Positions 56,578 to 64,000 of a stretch of 64,000 nt of DNA are shown in pieces (the stretch's first letter is position 1; each line of letters begins with the position of its first letter). A program made the translations under genes and the position numbers. The notes beneath the pieces are model-generated. The model made no database searches, had not been told where the DNA came from, and worked only from the letters and a program-made list of their open reading frames with translations. The DNA is from Variovorax paradoxus (lineage in GTDB: Bacteria; Pseudomonadota; Gammaproteobacteria; Burkholderiales; Burkholderiaceae_C): assembly GCA_016806145.1 (NCBI GenBank), contig CP063166.1, positions 5,146,001 to 5,210,000 of the forward strand. Reading direction: 5' to 3'.

Positions 56578-58709
56578 GCCGGCACGCGCTCGATGATCAC
56601 GGCGTCGAGCGGCAGCGCACCCTCGCCCGCCGCGCCCACCCAGACCGGGTTGAGGTCCATCTCCTCGATGCGGTCGGCATTCGCCACCACGAACTCCGAC
56701 ACGCGCAGCAGCAGCGCCTCGAGCGCCGCGAGGTCGGCCTTGGGCCGGCCGCGCGCGCCGTCGAGCAGCGCGAAGCTGCGGATCTCGCGCACCATCGCCG
56801 CCGCGTCGCGCGGACCGATCGGCAGCATGCGCCGCGTCACGTCGCGCAGTACCTCGACGTAGATGCCGCCGAGGCCGAAGGTCATGACATGGCCGAACAC
56901 CGGGTCGCGCGTGACGCCCACCATGAGTTCGGTGCCGCCGCGCGGCGCCATCTTCTCGACCAGCAGGCCGTCGACCGCAGCCTCGGGATGGTGCTTCGCG
57001 GCCGCGGCCATGATCTCGCGCCAGGCCTCGGCGACCTGGGCCGCGTCCTGCAGGCCCACCTTCACGCCGCCGATGTCGGACTTGTGGACGATCTGCGCGC
57101 TCGCGATCTTCGCGACCACGGGGTAGCCCATGCCTTCCGCCAGCGTGCACGCCTGCTCGGCCGAGCTTGCGAGCCCTTGCGGCAGCAGCGCGATGCCCGC
57201 TTGCTTCAACTGCGCCTTGGCCTGCGATTCCGACAGGCTGCGCGTGGCGAACTCGCCCTCGGGCGCGCGCGTCGGCAGCACCAAATGCGCCTCGGGGTTC
57301 GACGGGTTCGCGCGCTTCCAGCGCCCGTACTCGACCCAGCGCGCGATCGCCGCGATCGACTTGTTGACCGAGCGCGGCGGCGCGAAGCCGGCCGCCACCA
57401 GCTTGCGATAGCCCTCGCCGAGCCGGTCGCTCATCCAGATCGGCACGATCGGCGAGGCGCTGTCCTTCTGCGCATTGATGATGTTGTCGGCCATGCGCGT
57501 GGTGGTCTCGCCGTAGTCGAGCGCGATCGGCACGATGGTCAGTCCCGTGTGCGGATCGTTCGCCACGCAGCCCAGCGTGGTCTCGACCACGGTCTTGTCG
57601 CTGAGCACCATCGCCGTGGTGTCGACCGGGTTGCCGATGGCCGCGTAGTCGGGCAGCTTGGCGCGCAGCACCGCGGTGGTCTCGGGCGCGAAGGTGGCCA
57701 AGGTGAGGCCGGCGGCGCCCACCGCGTCGGCGGTGAGCGCGGCCGTGCCGCCCGAGGAGCAGTAGATGCCCAGCGCCTCCTGCGCCCCCGGCATGGCGCG
57801 CGCGAACAGCCAGGCGGTATCGACCAGCTCGTCGATGTCGTCGACCTCGATCACGCCGAACTGGCGGAACACCGCGCTGTTGACCTCAGCCGAGCCCGTG
57901 AGCGAGGCGGTGTGCGACTGCGCGGCCTTGCGCCCGTATTCGGAGCGGCCCACCTTGAGCCCGATCACGGGCTTGCCGTTGGCCGCGCAGCGCTGCACCG
58001 CGGCCGCGAACTTCGCGCCGTCCTTGATGCCTTCGAGCAGCGTAACGACGACCTGGATGTCGGGCGCGTCGGCCATGTAGTGGATGAAGTCGGCCACCTG
58101 CAAGTCGACCTCGTTGCCGGTCGAGGCCCACAGGCCGATGCCGATGCCGCGCTCCATCGCCTGCATCACGTTGCGGCCCAGGCCGCCGCCCTGCGTGGCC
58201 AGGCCGATCGGGCCCTTGGTGAGGTCGTGCGGGAACGAGGGCGAGAAGGTCAGGCCCAGCCGGTGGTTGACGTTGGTCAGCCCCGGGCAGTTGGGGCCGT
58301 AGAGCCGCAGGCCGCCGCGCGCGGCGATCTCCTTCATGCGCTGCTGCTCGCGCTCGCCTTCCTCGCCGGCCTCGCCGAAGCCCGAACTCAGGATCACGGC
58401 GAAGCCCACGCCGCGAGCGGTGCACTCCTCGATCACGGCCAGCACGCCGCTCGCGGGCACCGCGACCACGGCCACGTCGGGCGTGGCGGGCAGCGCGGCC
58501 ACGCTGGGCCAGCACTGGCGGCCGCGGAGCTCGGCCTTGGTGGGATTGACGAGATAGACCTCGCCATCGAATTCGGAGTGCTCGATCAGGTTGGTCAGCG
58601 TGCGCTCGCCGATGCTGCCTTCGCGCTCGGAGGCGCCGACCAGCGCGATGGAGCGCGGGCGGATCAGCCGTGCGATGTCGACCGGGCGCGTGTCCTGGGT
58701 GCCTTGCAT
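56574..58709 (-). CDS. NDP-forming acyl-CoA synthetase (acetate-CoA ligase family)
   Basis: A 711-residue fused alpha-beta acyl-CoA synthetase. It has a CoA-binding Rossmann domain (RPRSIALVGASEREGSIG), two succinyl-CoA-ligase-like domains with the phospho-histidine in QSHTASLTGS (H266), and a C-terminal ATP-grasp domain (YPVVAKIASAQIVHKSDIGGVKVGL). It makes acyl-CoA from acid, CoA and ATP or GTP. Position upstream of the CoA-transferase and downstream of the acyl-CoA dehydrogenase suggests activation of the cluster's starting acid. Confidence 0.9.
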   Translation of the reverse strand: MQGTQDTRPVDIARLIRPRSIALVGASEREGSIGERTLTNLIEHSEFDGEVYLVNPTKAELRGRQCWPSVAALPATPDVAVVAVPASGVLAVIEECTARGVGFAVILSSGFGEAGEEGEREQQRMKEIAARGGLRLYGPNCPGLTNVNHRLGLTFSPSFPHDLTKGPIGLATQGGGLGRNVMQAMERGIGIGLWASTGNEVDLQVADFIHYMADAPDIQVVVTLLEGIKDGAKFAAAVQRCAANGKPVIGLKVGRSEYGRKAAQSHTASLTGSAEVNSAVFRQFGVIEVDDIDELVDTAWLFARAMPGAQEALGIYCSSGGTAALTADAVGAAGLTLATFAPETTAVLRAKLPDYAAIGNPVDTTAMVLSDKTVVETTLGCVANDPHTGLTIVPIALDYGETTTRMADNIINAQKDSASPIVPIWMSDRLGEGYRKLVAAGFAPPRSVNKSIAAIARWVEYGRWKRANPSNPEAHLVLPTRAPEGEFATRSLSESQAKAQLKQAGIALLPQGLASSAEQACTLAEGMGYPVVAKIASAQIVHKSDIGGVKVGLQDAAQVAEAWREIMAAAAKHHPEAAVDGLLVEKMAPRGGTELMVGVTRDPVFGHVMTFGLGGIYVEVLRDVTRRMLPIGPRDAAAMVREIRSFALLDGARGRPKADLAALEALLLRVSEFVVANADRIEEMDLNPVWVGAAGEGALPLDAVIIERVPA

Positions 58710-58722
58710 TGCCGTGCTCCCC

Positions 58723-59874
58723 TCAGGCGATCGCCGACATGCCGAGGATCTCGCGCCCGACGATCAGCGTCTGGACCTCGGTCGTGCCCTCGGGAATGGT
58801 GCCGCCGCGGGTGTCGCGGAAGATGCGCTCGATCGGGTAGTCGGTGGAATAGCCGAGCCCGCCATGCACCTGCAGCGCCATGCTCGCGACCTCGTGCGCC
58901 GCCTCGGTGGCATAGAGCTTGGCGATCGAGCAGGCCATGCGCGCGTCGTCGGCATTGGCGTCGAGCGCCGCCGCCGCGCGCAGCGCCAGCGCGCGCGCCG
59001 CCTCCACGCGCACCGTCATGTCGACGATGAGCTTCTGCACCAGCTGGAAGCTGCCGATCGGCTTGCCGAACTGGGTGCGCGTGCGTGCATAGTCGATCGA
59101 CAGCTCGAGCGCCGCGCGCGCGGCGCCGACCGCGCCCATCGCGATGTTCACGCGCGCGCCGTCCAGCCCCACCAGCATGCGCTTGAGCGCGCTGCCCTCC
59201 TCGCCCAGCAGGTTCTCGCGCGGCACCTTCACGTTGTCGAAGCTCAGCTCGGCGGTGCCGGTGCTGCGCAGCACCATGGTGTCGACGCGGCGCGCCTCGA
59301 AGGGCGAGACCTCGCGCTCCACGAGGAAGGTCGACAGCTGCCCCTGGCAGTCGGGGCTGAAGGTGCGCGCCACCACGATGCCGAAGTCGGCGAAGGCGCC
59401 GTTGGTGATCCACAGCTTGCGGCCGTTGAGCACGTAGTGGTCGCCCTGCAGGTCGGCGCGGGTCTGGATCTGCGCGATGTTCGAGCCGGTGCCGGGCTCG
59501 CTGATGGCGGTGAAGACGCGGCGCTCGCTCGCCAGCAGCGGCTCGAGGAACCGCTTCTTCTGCGCCGCCGTGCCCTCGCTCGCGATCTTGTGGATCGGCC
59601 CGTTCGTGATGTTGAGCATGGTGCGCAGCGACAGCCAGGTGTGGCCCGCCTCCTCCATCAGCATGGCCCAGGTCATCTGGTCCAGGCCCATGCCGCCATC
59701 GGACTCGGGCAGGCGGCCGCCGATGTAGCCGAACTGCGCGAGCTGCTTCAGGATCTCGAACGGGAAGGTCTTCTCCACGTCGTGCTTCGCCACCAGGGGC
59801 GCCACCTCGCTCTTCATGAAGCGCCGGATGCTGTCGCGCAGCAGTTCCTGGTCGGCGTCGGGGGTGAAATTCAT
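58723..59874 (-). CDS. Acyl-CoA dehydrogenase
   Basis: A 383-residue flavoprotein with ACAD signatures: FTAISEPGTGSNIAQIQTRA, the FAD-binding GGLGYSTDYPIERIFRDTRGGTIPEGTTEVQTLIVGREIL, and an N-terminal helical domain. The Glu in PEGTTEVQ is at the catalytic-base position of many family members. I start at 59874 because of AGGAGACATCTCG upstream; a longer start at 59913 is weaker. It is the first gene of the minus-strand operon controlled by the IclR gene next to it. Confidence 0.9.
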   Translation of the reverse strand: MNFTPDADQELLRDSIRRFMKSEVAPLVAKHDVEKTFPFEILKQLAQFGYIGGRLPESDGGMGLDQMTWAMLMEEAGHTWLSLRTMLNITNGPIHKIASEGTAAQKKRFLEPLLASERRVFTAISEPGTGSNIAQIQTRADLQGDHYVLNGRKLWITNGAFADFGIVVARTFSPDCQGQLSTFLVEREVSPFEARRVDTMVLRSTGTAELSFDNVKVPRENLLGEEGSALKRMLVGLDGARVNIAMGAVGAARAALELSIDYARTRTQFGKPIGSFQLVQKLIVDMTVRVEAARALALRAAAALDANADDARMACSIAKLYATEAAHEVASMALQVHGGLGYSTDYPIERIFRDTRGGTIPEGTTEVQTLIVGREILGMSAIA

Positions 59875-59934
59875 CGAGATGTCTCCTGTGGCGTTGGATG
59901 GAAAGGGACGCACGCCGGGCGCCCGGCCCTCGGT

Positions 59935-60699
59935 CTACGAGGCGCCGGGCTCCCGGGCGTTGCGGGGACGGAAGACCAGCGCCTGCACTTCCTGCAGGGC
60001 GGCCAGGAAAGGTTCGCGCTGCTGGCGCAGGCGGTCGGTGGGGCCGGCGACCGAGAGCGCGATCGGCTCGCCGCCCACGTAGCCGGCGACGGCCAGGGCC
60101 GAGAGCCCGTCGCCGCCTTCGTTCTCGACCCAGATCCAACCCTGCTCGCGCGCGCGCGCCACCTGCGCCTCGAGCGCGGCGAGGTCGGTGATGGTTCCCT
60201 CGGCGAGCTGGCGCAGCGGCTTCAGGCGCAGCTGGCGCGCCGCCTCCTCGGGCGTGCCGAGCGCCAGCGCCGCCTTGCCGAGCGCCGAGACGTGCAGGCT
60301 CAGCTTGTCGCCGGGGTTCTGCATGTAGCGCAGCGGATGGCGGCCCTCGAAGAAGGCCAGCACCTTGACCACGCCGCCCTCGACGCGGCCGACCAGGCCG
60401 GTCTCGCCGGTCTTGTCGCGCAGCAGCTCGGCGGCTTCCGAAGCCACGGCATAGAGCGGGTCGCTGGCCGAGATCTCCCGGGCCACGGCCAGCAGCCGGG
60501 CCGTCGGATAGAAGCGCCGGCTGCGCGCGGTGCGCAGCAGGTAGCCGAGCTCGTGCAGCGTGTGCAGCAGATCCGAGCAGCTGCTCTCGGGCAGGTCCAT
60601 GAGCCGCGCCAGGTCGGAATTGGAGAGCTCGCGCTTTTCGCGCGCGAACAGCTCGAGCAGCGCCATCGTGCGGGCGGCGGCAGGGACGAGTGTGGGCAT
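59935..60699 (-). CDS. IclR-family transcriptional regulator
   Basis: A 254-residue IclR protein with the N-terminal winged helix (TMALLELFAREKRELSNSDLARLMDLPESSCSDLLHTLHELGYLL) and the effector domain with GEGGVVKVLAF- and ALAVAGYVGGEPIALSVAGP-type segments. The ATG at 60699 follows GGAGGAAAT. It is divergent from the Bug/DUF35/thiolase operon and upstream of the dehydrogenase operon on its own strand. Three TTCGTAG/CTACGAA-type half-site groups occupy the divergent region. Confidence 0.9.
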   Translation of the reverse strand: MPTLVPAAARTMALLELFAREKRELSNSDLARLMDLPESSCSDLLHTLHELGYLLRTARSRRFYPTARLLAVAREISASDPLYAVASEAAELLRDKTGETGLVGRVEGGVVKVLAFFEGRHPLRYMQNPGDKLSLHVSALGKAALALGTPEEAARQLRLKPLRQLAEGTITDLAALEAQVARAREQGWIWVENEGGDGLSALAVAGYVGGEPIALSVAGPTDRLRQQREPFLAALQEVQALVFRPRNAREPGAS

Positions 60700-60713
60700 A
60701 TTTCCTCCGATAT

Positions 60714-60731
60714 TTCGTAGAGACCCACGAA
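60714..60731. promoter_or_regulatory. IclR operator candidate 1
   Basis: TTCGT-AGAGACCC-ACGAA, a perfect 5-bp dyad with an 8-bp centre just upstream of the IclR start. Its half-site TTCGTAGA recurs as the reverse complement TCTACGAA at 60824-60831 and as CTCGTAGA in the second site. Confidence 0.6.
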
Positions 60732-60853
60732 TATTAACGAAGGGACGGTCTAGAACTTCCATTGGTGACGGGCAGTTTCTTCAGATACGGGTTTTCCGGC
60801 ATCGGCGGATTTCCTCTTGTTTTTCTACGAATGGTCGAAGTATATTGCGATTA

Positions 60854-60869
60854 CTCGTAGACAAACGAG
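60854..60869. promoter_or_regulatory. IclR operator candidate 2
   Basis: CTCGT-AGACAA-ACGAG, a perfect dyad 27 nt before the Bug gene start, placed to act on that promoter. With candidate 1 and the half-site at 60824-60831 it forms a three-part array in the 196-nt divergent region. Confidence 0.6.
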
Positions 60870-60895
60870 ACCCAAAACAAACCCGGAGACAAGGC

Positions 60896-61882
60896 ATGCA
60901 GAAGTTCTGGAAGACAGCATTCGTGGGGCTGGCGGCCGTGTCCGCCCTGCTCGGCGGCACCGCCCGGGCGGCCGGCGAGGCCTGGCCCACCAAGCCCATC
61001 ACCTTCGTGGTGCCGTTCACGCCCGGCGGCATCACCGACAACACCTCGCGCGTGCTCGCGAAGATCGTGGGCGACAAGCTGGGGCAGCCGGTGGTGGTCG
61101 ACAACCGGCCCGGCGCGGGCGGCTCGATCGGCGTGGAGGCGGCTTCGCGCCAGGCGCCCGACGGCTACACCATGATCTACGGCACCCAGGGCACGCAGGC
61201 CGCCAACCTCGCGCTCTACAAGAACATCCGCTACGACCCGGTGAAGGACTTCGTGCCGGTGCACGCCATGTCCGAGACGCCGCTGATCCTGGTGATCAAC
61301 CCGAACCGGCCGTTCAAGACCGTGCCCGAGCTGATCGCCTATGCCAAGGCCAACCCCGGCAAGCTCAACTTCGGCTCGGCCGGCCCGGGCACCGGCACGC
61401 ACCTGACGGCCGAGCTGTTCCAGGTCGCCACCGGCATCAAGATGACCCACGTGCCCTACAAGGGCAGCAGCCCGGCGCTGACCGACCTGATGGCCGGCAA
61501 CCTCGACCTGATGTTCGACTACCCGGTGGTGGTCATGCCCTTCGTGCAGGCCGGCAAGCTCAAGCCGCTCGCGATGACCGGCCGCGCGCGGCTGTCGGTC
61601 ATGCCCGAGGTGCCCACCGTGGGCGAGCTCGGCTTCCCGCGCGCCGAGTCCACGGCCTGGAGCGCGGTCTTCGTGCCCGCGAAGACGCCGCCCGAGGTCG
61701 TGAAGAAGCTCGGCGACGCGATCGCGCTGGCCATCGTCGACCCCGAGATGCTGCAGGTCACCGAGAAGTTCGGCAGCGTGCCGCTCAAGGACCTGCGCGA
61801 CGCCAGGCTCGGCGAGTTCGTCAAGACCGAGATGGTGCGCTGGCGCGAGGTGGTGCAGCAATCGGGTGCCCGCATCGACTGA
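60896..61882 (+). CDS. Tripartite tricarboxylate transporter receptor (Bug family)
   Basis: A 328-residue periplasmic receptor with a signal peptide ending GGTARA and Bug signatures EAWPTKPITFVVPFTPGGITDNTSR, VVVDNRPGAGGSIGVEAASRQAPDGYT, and MTHVPYKGSSPALTDLMAGN. It is the first gene of the plus-strand arm behind the IclR operators, so it probably binds the acid that the CoA enzymes degrade (inference). No TctA/TctB genes are adjacent. Confidence 0.9.
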   Translation: MQKFWKTAFVGLAAVSALLGGTARAAGEAWPTKPITFVVPFTPGGITDNTSRVLAKIVGDKLGQPVVVDNRPGAGGSIGVEAASRQAPDGYTMIYGTQGTQAANLALYKNIRYDPVKDFVPVHAMSETPLILVINPNRPFKTVPELIAYAKANPGKLNFGSAGPGTGTHLTAELFQVATGIKMTHVPYKGSSPALTDLMAGNLDLMFDYPVVVMPFVQAGKLKPLAMTGRARLSVMPEVPTVGELGFPRAESTAWSAVFVPAKTPPEVVKKLGDAIALAIVDPEMLQVTEKFGSVPLKDLRDARLGEFVKTEMVRWREVVQQSGARID

Positions 61883-61920
61883 CCTCCGCCCTCTTCCTTC
61901 CCTCCGCGATCCCTTCCTCC

Positions 61921-62355
61921 ATGACCCCAGACCTGACCACGCTCCAGCCCCTGCGGCCCACGCTCTACCGGCTCGCGGCCGACGGCCGCTCGCTCGACTT
62001 CCTGTTCGCGCAATGCCCGCAGTGCCGGCAATTGAGCTTTCCGGCCAACGCGCCGGGCTGCATGCATTGCGGCCACGCCATCGACGCCTCGGCGCAGGTG
62101 GCGCGGCCCGGCGGCGGCACCCTGCTCGAATACGTGACCCTGCACGTGGCGATGGTGCCGGGCCTGAGCGCGCCCAGCATCGCGGGCGACATCCGCATCG
62201 CCGAGCAGGTGGTGGAGGAAGGCGTGATCGGCGTGGCCGACGAAAGCCTGCTCGCGCCGGGCATGGCGCTGCGCGCGATCGCGGTGCCGCTGCCCTCGGG
62301 CGAGCACTACGGCTGCCACTTCGTACCCGCGGGCGCCCAAGGAGCCACGGCATGA
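61921..62355 (+). CDS. DUF35/OB-fold zinc-ribbon acyl-CoA-associated protein
   Basis: A 144-residue DUF35 protein with a rubredoxin-like zinc site (CPQC at residues ~32-35 and CMHC at ~47-50) and a C-terminal OB-fold that in this family binds acyl-CoA (IAGDIRIAEQVVEEGVIGVADESLLAPGMALRAIAVPL). DUF35 proteins work only with a thiolase-fold partner, which here starts 4 nt before this gene ends (ATGA overlap). In steroid side-chain degradation such pairs are retro-aldolases. Confidence 0.88.
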   Translation: MTPDLTTLQPLRPTLYRLAADGRSLDFLFAQCPQCRQLSFPANAPGCMHCGHAIDASAQVARPGGGTLLEYVTLHVAMVPGLSAPSIAGDIRIAEQVVEEGVIGVADESLLAPGMALRAIAVPLPSGEHYGCHFVPAGAQGATA

Positions 62356-63515
62356 GCGGCGGCAACTGGCTGGCCGGCAACGGCGGCGTCTACGTGGTCG
62401 GCATCGGCCTGCATCCCTACCAGTTCCCGAGCGACACGCCCTACACCCAACTGGGCCTGACGGCCGTGCGCGCCGCGCTGGCCGATGCCGGCCTGGCCTG
62501 GAAGCAGGTGCAGGCCGCGTACGTGGGCACCACCTCGATCGGCATGGCCGCGGGCCGCGTGATGCTGCGCCACCTGGGCTCGACCGGTCTCGCCGTGACG
62601 CAGGTCGAGAACGCCTCGGCCTCGGGCTCCTTCGCCTTCCGCCAGGCCTGCATGGAAGTGGCGCACGGCATCAGCGACGTGGTGCTCGCGATGGGCGTGG
62701 ACAAGCACGGCGACGGCCGCCGCGCGGCCAACAAGGACGGGCTCGAACGCCTGAGCGACACCGCCACCATCCCGGCCGTGAAGTTCGCGCTGATGGCGCG
62801 CAGCTACCTGCGCGAGCACGGCGGCGGCATGGAATCGATGGCGAAGGTGGCGGTCAAGAACCACGGCAACGCCGCGCTCAACCCCTATGCGCAGTTCCGC
62901 AAGCCGCGCACGCTCGAGCAGGTGCTGGCCTCGCCCAGGGTGGCGGGCGACCTCACGGTGCAGCAGTGCTGCCCGCGCGGCGAAGGCGCCGCCGCGGTGC
63001 TGCTGGTGTCGGGCCAGGCGCTGGCGCGGCTCGGGCTGGATCCGGCGCGCTGCGTGCGCGTGCACGCATCGGCCGCCAGCAGCGAGCGCGACGAGACCCG
63101 CTACGGCGAGGGCCCGATCGATCTGGTGCGCGACAGCGCGCGCGCCGCGCTCGAGCAGGCCGGCATCGGCGCCACCGAGCTCGACCTGCTCGAGCTGCAC
63201 GACGCCTTCTCGGTCGAGGAGCTGCTCTACAGCGAGGCCGTGGGCGTGTGCCAGCCGGGCGAAGGCGCGGCCTACCTCGAGCGCGGCGACTCGCGCATCG
63301 GCGGGCGCTGCGCCATCAATGCCTCGGGCGGGCTGATCGGCATGGGCCATCCGCTCGGGCCCACGGGCATCGGCCAGGTCGCCGAGATCGTGCGCCAGAT
63401 CCGCGGCGAGGCCGAGGGCCGCCAGCACCCGGCCGCGCGCTGGGGCATGGCCCACATGATCGGCCTCGGGTCGGTGGCGATCGCGCACGTGCTCGGCGGC
63501 ACGGCGCGCTGCTGA
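62352..63515 (+). CDS. Thiolase-fold protein (SCPx/Ltp2-like) with the nucleophilic Cys replaced by Ser
   Basis: A 387-residue thiolase superfamily protein. The usual active-site motif VENACATG reads VENASASG, so S89 sits where the acylated cysteine should be. The later motifs LLELHDAFSVEELLYSE and ASGGLIGMGHPLGPTGIGQ are conserved, apart from the second catalytic cysteine. The protein is therefore unlikely to be a normal thiolase. The DUF35 partner, encoded just upstream, supports an Ltp2-type aldolase or a carrier/ketoacyl role. Confidence 0.86.
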   Translation: MSGGNWLAGNGGVYVVGIGLHPYQFPSDTPYTQLGLTAVRAALADAGLAWKQVQAAYVGTTSIGMAAGRVMLRHLGSTGLAVTQVENASASGSFAFRQACMEVAHGISDVVLAMGVDKHGDGRRAANKDGLERLSDTATIPAVKFALMARSYLREHGGGMESMAKVAVKNHGNAALNPYAQFRKPRTLEQVLASPRVAGDLTVQQCCPRGEGAAAVLLVSGQALARLGLDPARCVRVHASAASSERDETRYGEGPIDLVRDSARAALEQAGIGATELDLLELHDAFSVEELLYSEAVGVCQPGEGAAYLERGDSRIGGRCAINASGGLIGMGHPLGPTGIGQVAEIVRQIRGEAEGRQHPAARWGMAHMIGLGSVAIAHVLGGTARC

Positions 63516-63544
63516 AGAACAGACGACACAGGAAGAAGCTCCCC

Positions 63545-64000
63545 ATGAACCCGAACACCCCTGCCCTCGAAACCCTGCTGTACGAAGTGCGCGGCAACGT
63601 CGCCGTGGTCACGCTGAACCGGCCCGATCGCATGAACACGCTCGGCGGCTCGATGAAGCCCGACCTAGCGCGCGCCTTCTTCGAGTACGCGCGCGCCGAC
63701 GAGCGCGTGCGCGCCGTGCTCGTCACCGGCAGCGGCGAGCGCGCCTTCTGCGCCGGCGCCGACATCAAGGAGCGCGCCGGCAACGCCACCATTGGCACCG
63801 ACTACTTCGTGGCGCAGAAGGCCACGCACGACCTGTTCCGCAACATCGAGGAGTTCGAGAAGCCGGTGATCGCCGCCATCAACGGCGTGGCGCTCGGCGG
63901 CGGGCTCGAGATCGCGCTGTGCGCCGACATCCGCCTGGCCTCGCAGGCCGCGCGCTTCGGCCTGCCCGAGATCAAGCTCGGCGTGATCCCCGCGGCCGGC
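63545..64000 (+). CDS. Enoyl-CoA hydratase/isomerase family protein, 3' end missing
   Basis: The first 152 codons of a crotonase-fold protein; the gene runs off the window. Visible are NVAVVTLNRPDRMNTLGGSM, RAFCAGADIKERAG (first oxyanion-hole strand) and AINGVALGGGLEIALCADIRLASQAARFGLPEIKLGVIPAAG (second oxyanion hole, with the Glu of LPEIKLG at the catalytic position). It would hydrate the enoyl-CoA made by the acyl-CoA dehydrogenase of the divergent arm. Start ATG at 63545 follows GGAAGAAG. Confidence 0.9.
   Translation, partial: MNPNTPALETLLYEVRGNVAVVTLNRPDRMNTLGGSMKPDLARAFFEYARADERVRAVLVTGSGERAFCAGADIKERAGNATIGTDYFVAQKATHDLFRNIEEFEKPVIAAINGVALGGGLEIALCADIRLASQAARFGLPEIKLGVIPAAG

Overview
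The window is 64 kb of very GC-rich, densely coded chromosomal DNA. Gene content and neighbourhoods point to a free-living betaproteobacterium of the order Burkholderiales, most like Comamonadaceae (Variovorax-type): several orphan Bug (tripartite tricarboxylate) receptors, a TRAP system, NitT/TauT-type ABC transporters, CoA-dependent catabolic clusters, and intergenic palindromes of the GCTTCGACAAGCTCAGC type. This assignment is an inference. I saw no rRNA, tRNA, CRISPR array, insertion sequence or prophage.

Layout. (1) 1-1.65 kb: the end of a PQQ-dependent sugar dehydrogenase and a di-haem cytochrome c. (2) 1.76-10.1 kb: a keto-acid catabolism and uptake cluster with IorA/IorB 2-oxoacid oxidoreductase subunits, a Bug receptor, a TRAP transporter (P, Q, M) and an acyl-CoA thioesterase. 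(3) 10.3-11.2 kb: a low-molecular-weight tyrosine phosphatase and an orphan HigA-type antitoxin. (4) 11.3-15.7 kb: a magnesium operon, mgtA-mgtC, behind a leader of up to about 0.9 kb. The leader carries three small reading frames with ribosome-binding sites. One begins MDPDP and contains four consecutive prolines, like the enterobacterial MgtL/MgtP leader peptides. A 15-nt element after it can pair with either of two alternative Shine-Dalgarno regions. This is the most unusual part of the window. (5) 15.8-40.2 kb: a purine/ureide degradation island, interrupted at 27-34 kb by other genes. It holds PuuD (urate oxidation), UraH, a fused UraD-allantoate amidohydrolase, PuuE allantoinase, an allantoin/hydantoin-type racemase, XdhC, NCS1 and NCS2 permeases, glycerate 2-kinase and two paralogous GntR regulators. 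Four TGTATACA palindromes sit in front of its transcription units and suggest one regulon. (6) 27.0-33.9 kb: an AraC regulator, an acetoacetate-decarboxylase-like protein, a class V aminotransferase with an amino-acid-type binding protein, a divergent LysR regulator and a PHP-domain lipoprotein. (7) 40.2-47.6 kb: hydantoinase/oxoprolinase subunits HyuA/HyuB with a complete ABC importer and a divergent TetR regulator. (8) 47.6-53.4 kb: an aldo/keto reductase and the C4-dicarboxylate system DctB-DctD-DctA, with a good sigma-54 promoter in front of dctA. (9) 53.5-64 kb: a CoA-dependent catabolic cluster split by an IclR regulator. One arm has two nitronate-monooxygenase-like proteins, a CoA-transferase, an NDP-forming acyl-CoA synthetase and an acyl-CoA dehydrogenase. 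The other has a Bug receptor, a DUF35 protein, a thiolase-like protein without the nucleophilic cysteine, and an enoyl-CoA hydratase cut by the window end.

How the parts work together. The ureide island encodes most steps from urate to ureidoglycolate or glyoxylate, plus uptake, and glycerate kinase can pass the carbon to 2-phosphoglycerate. The mgt operon would be a magnesium-import and stress unit controlled in its leader. The last cluster would activate an unknown acid to its CoA ester, dehydrogenate and hydrate it, and possibly cleave it by a thiolase-fold aldolase.
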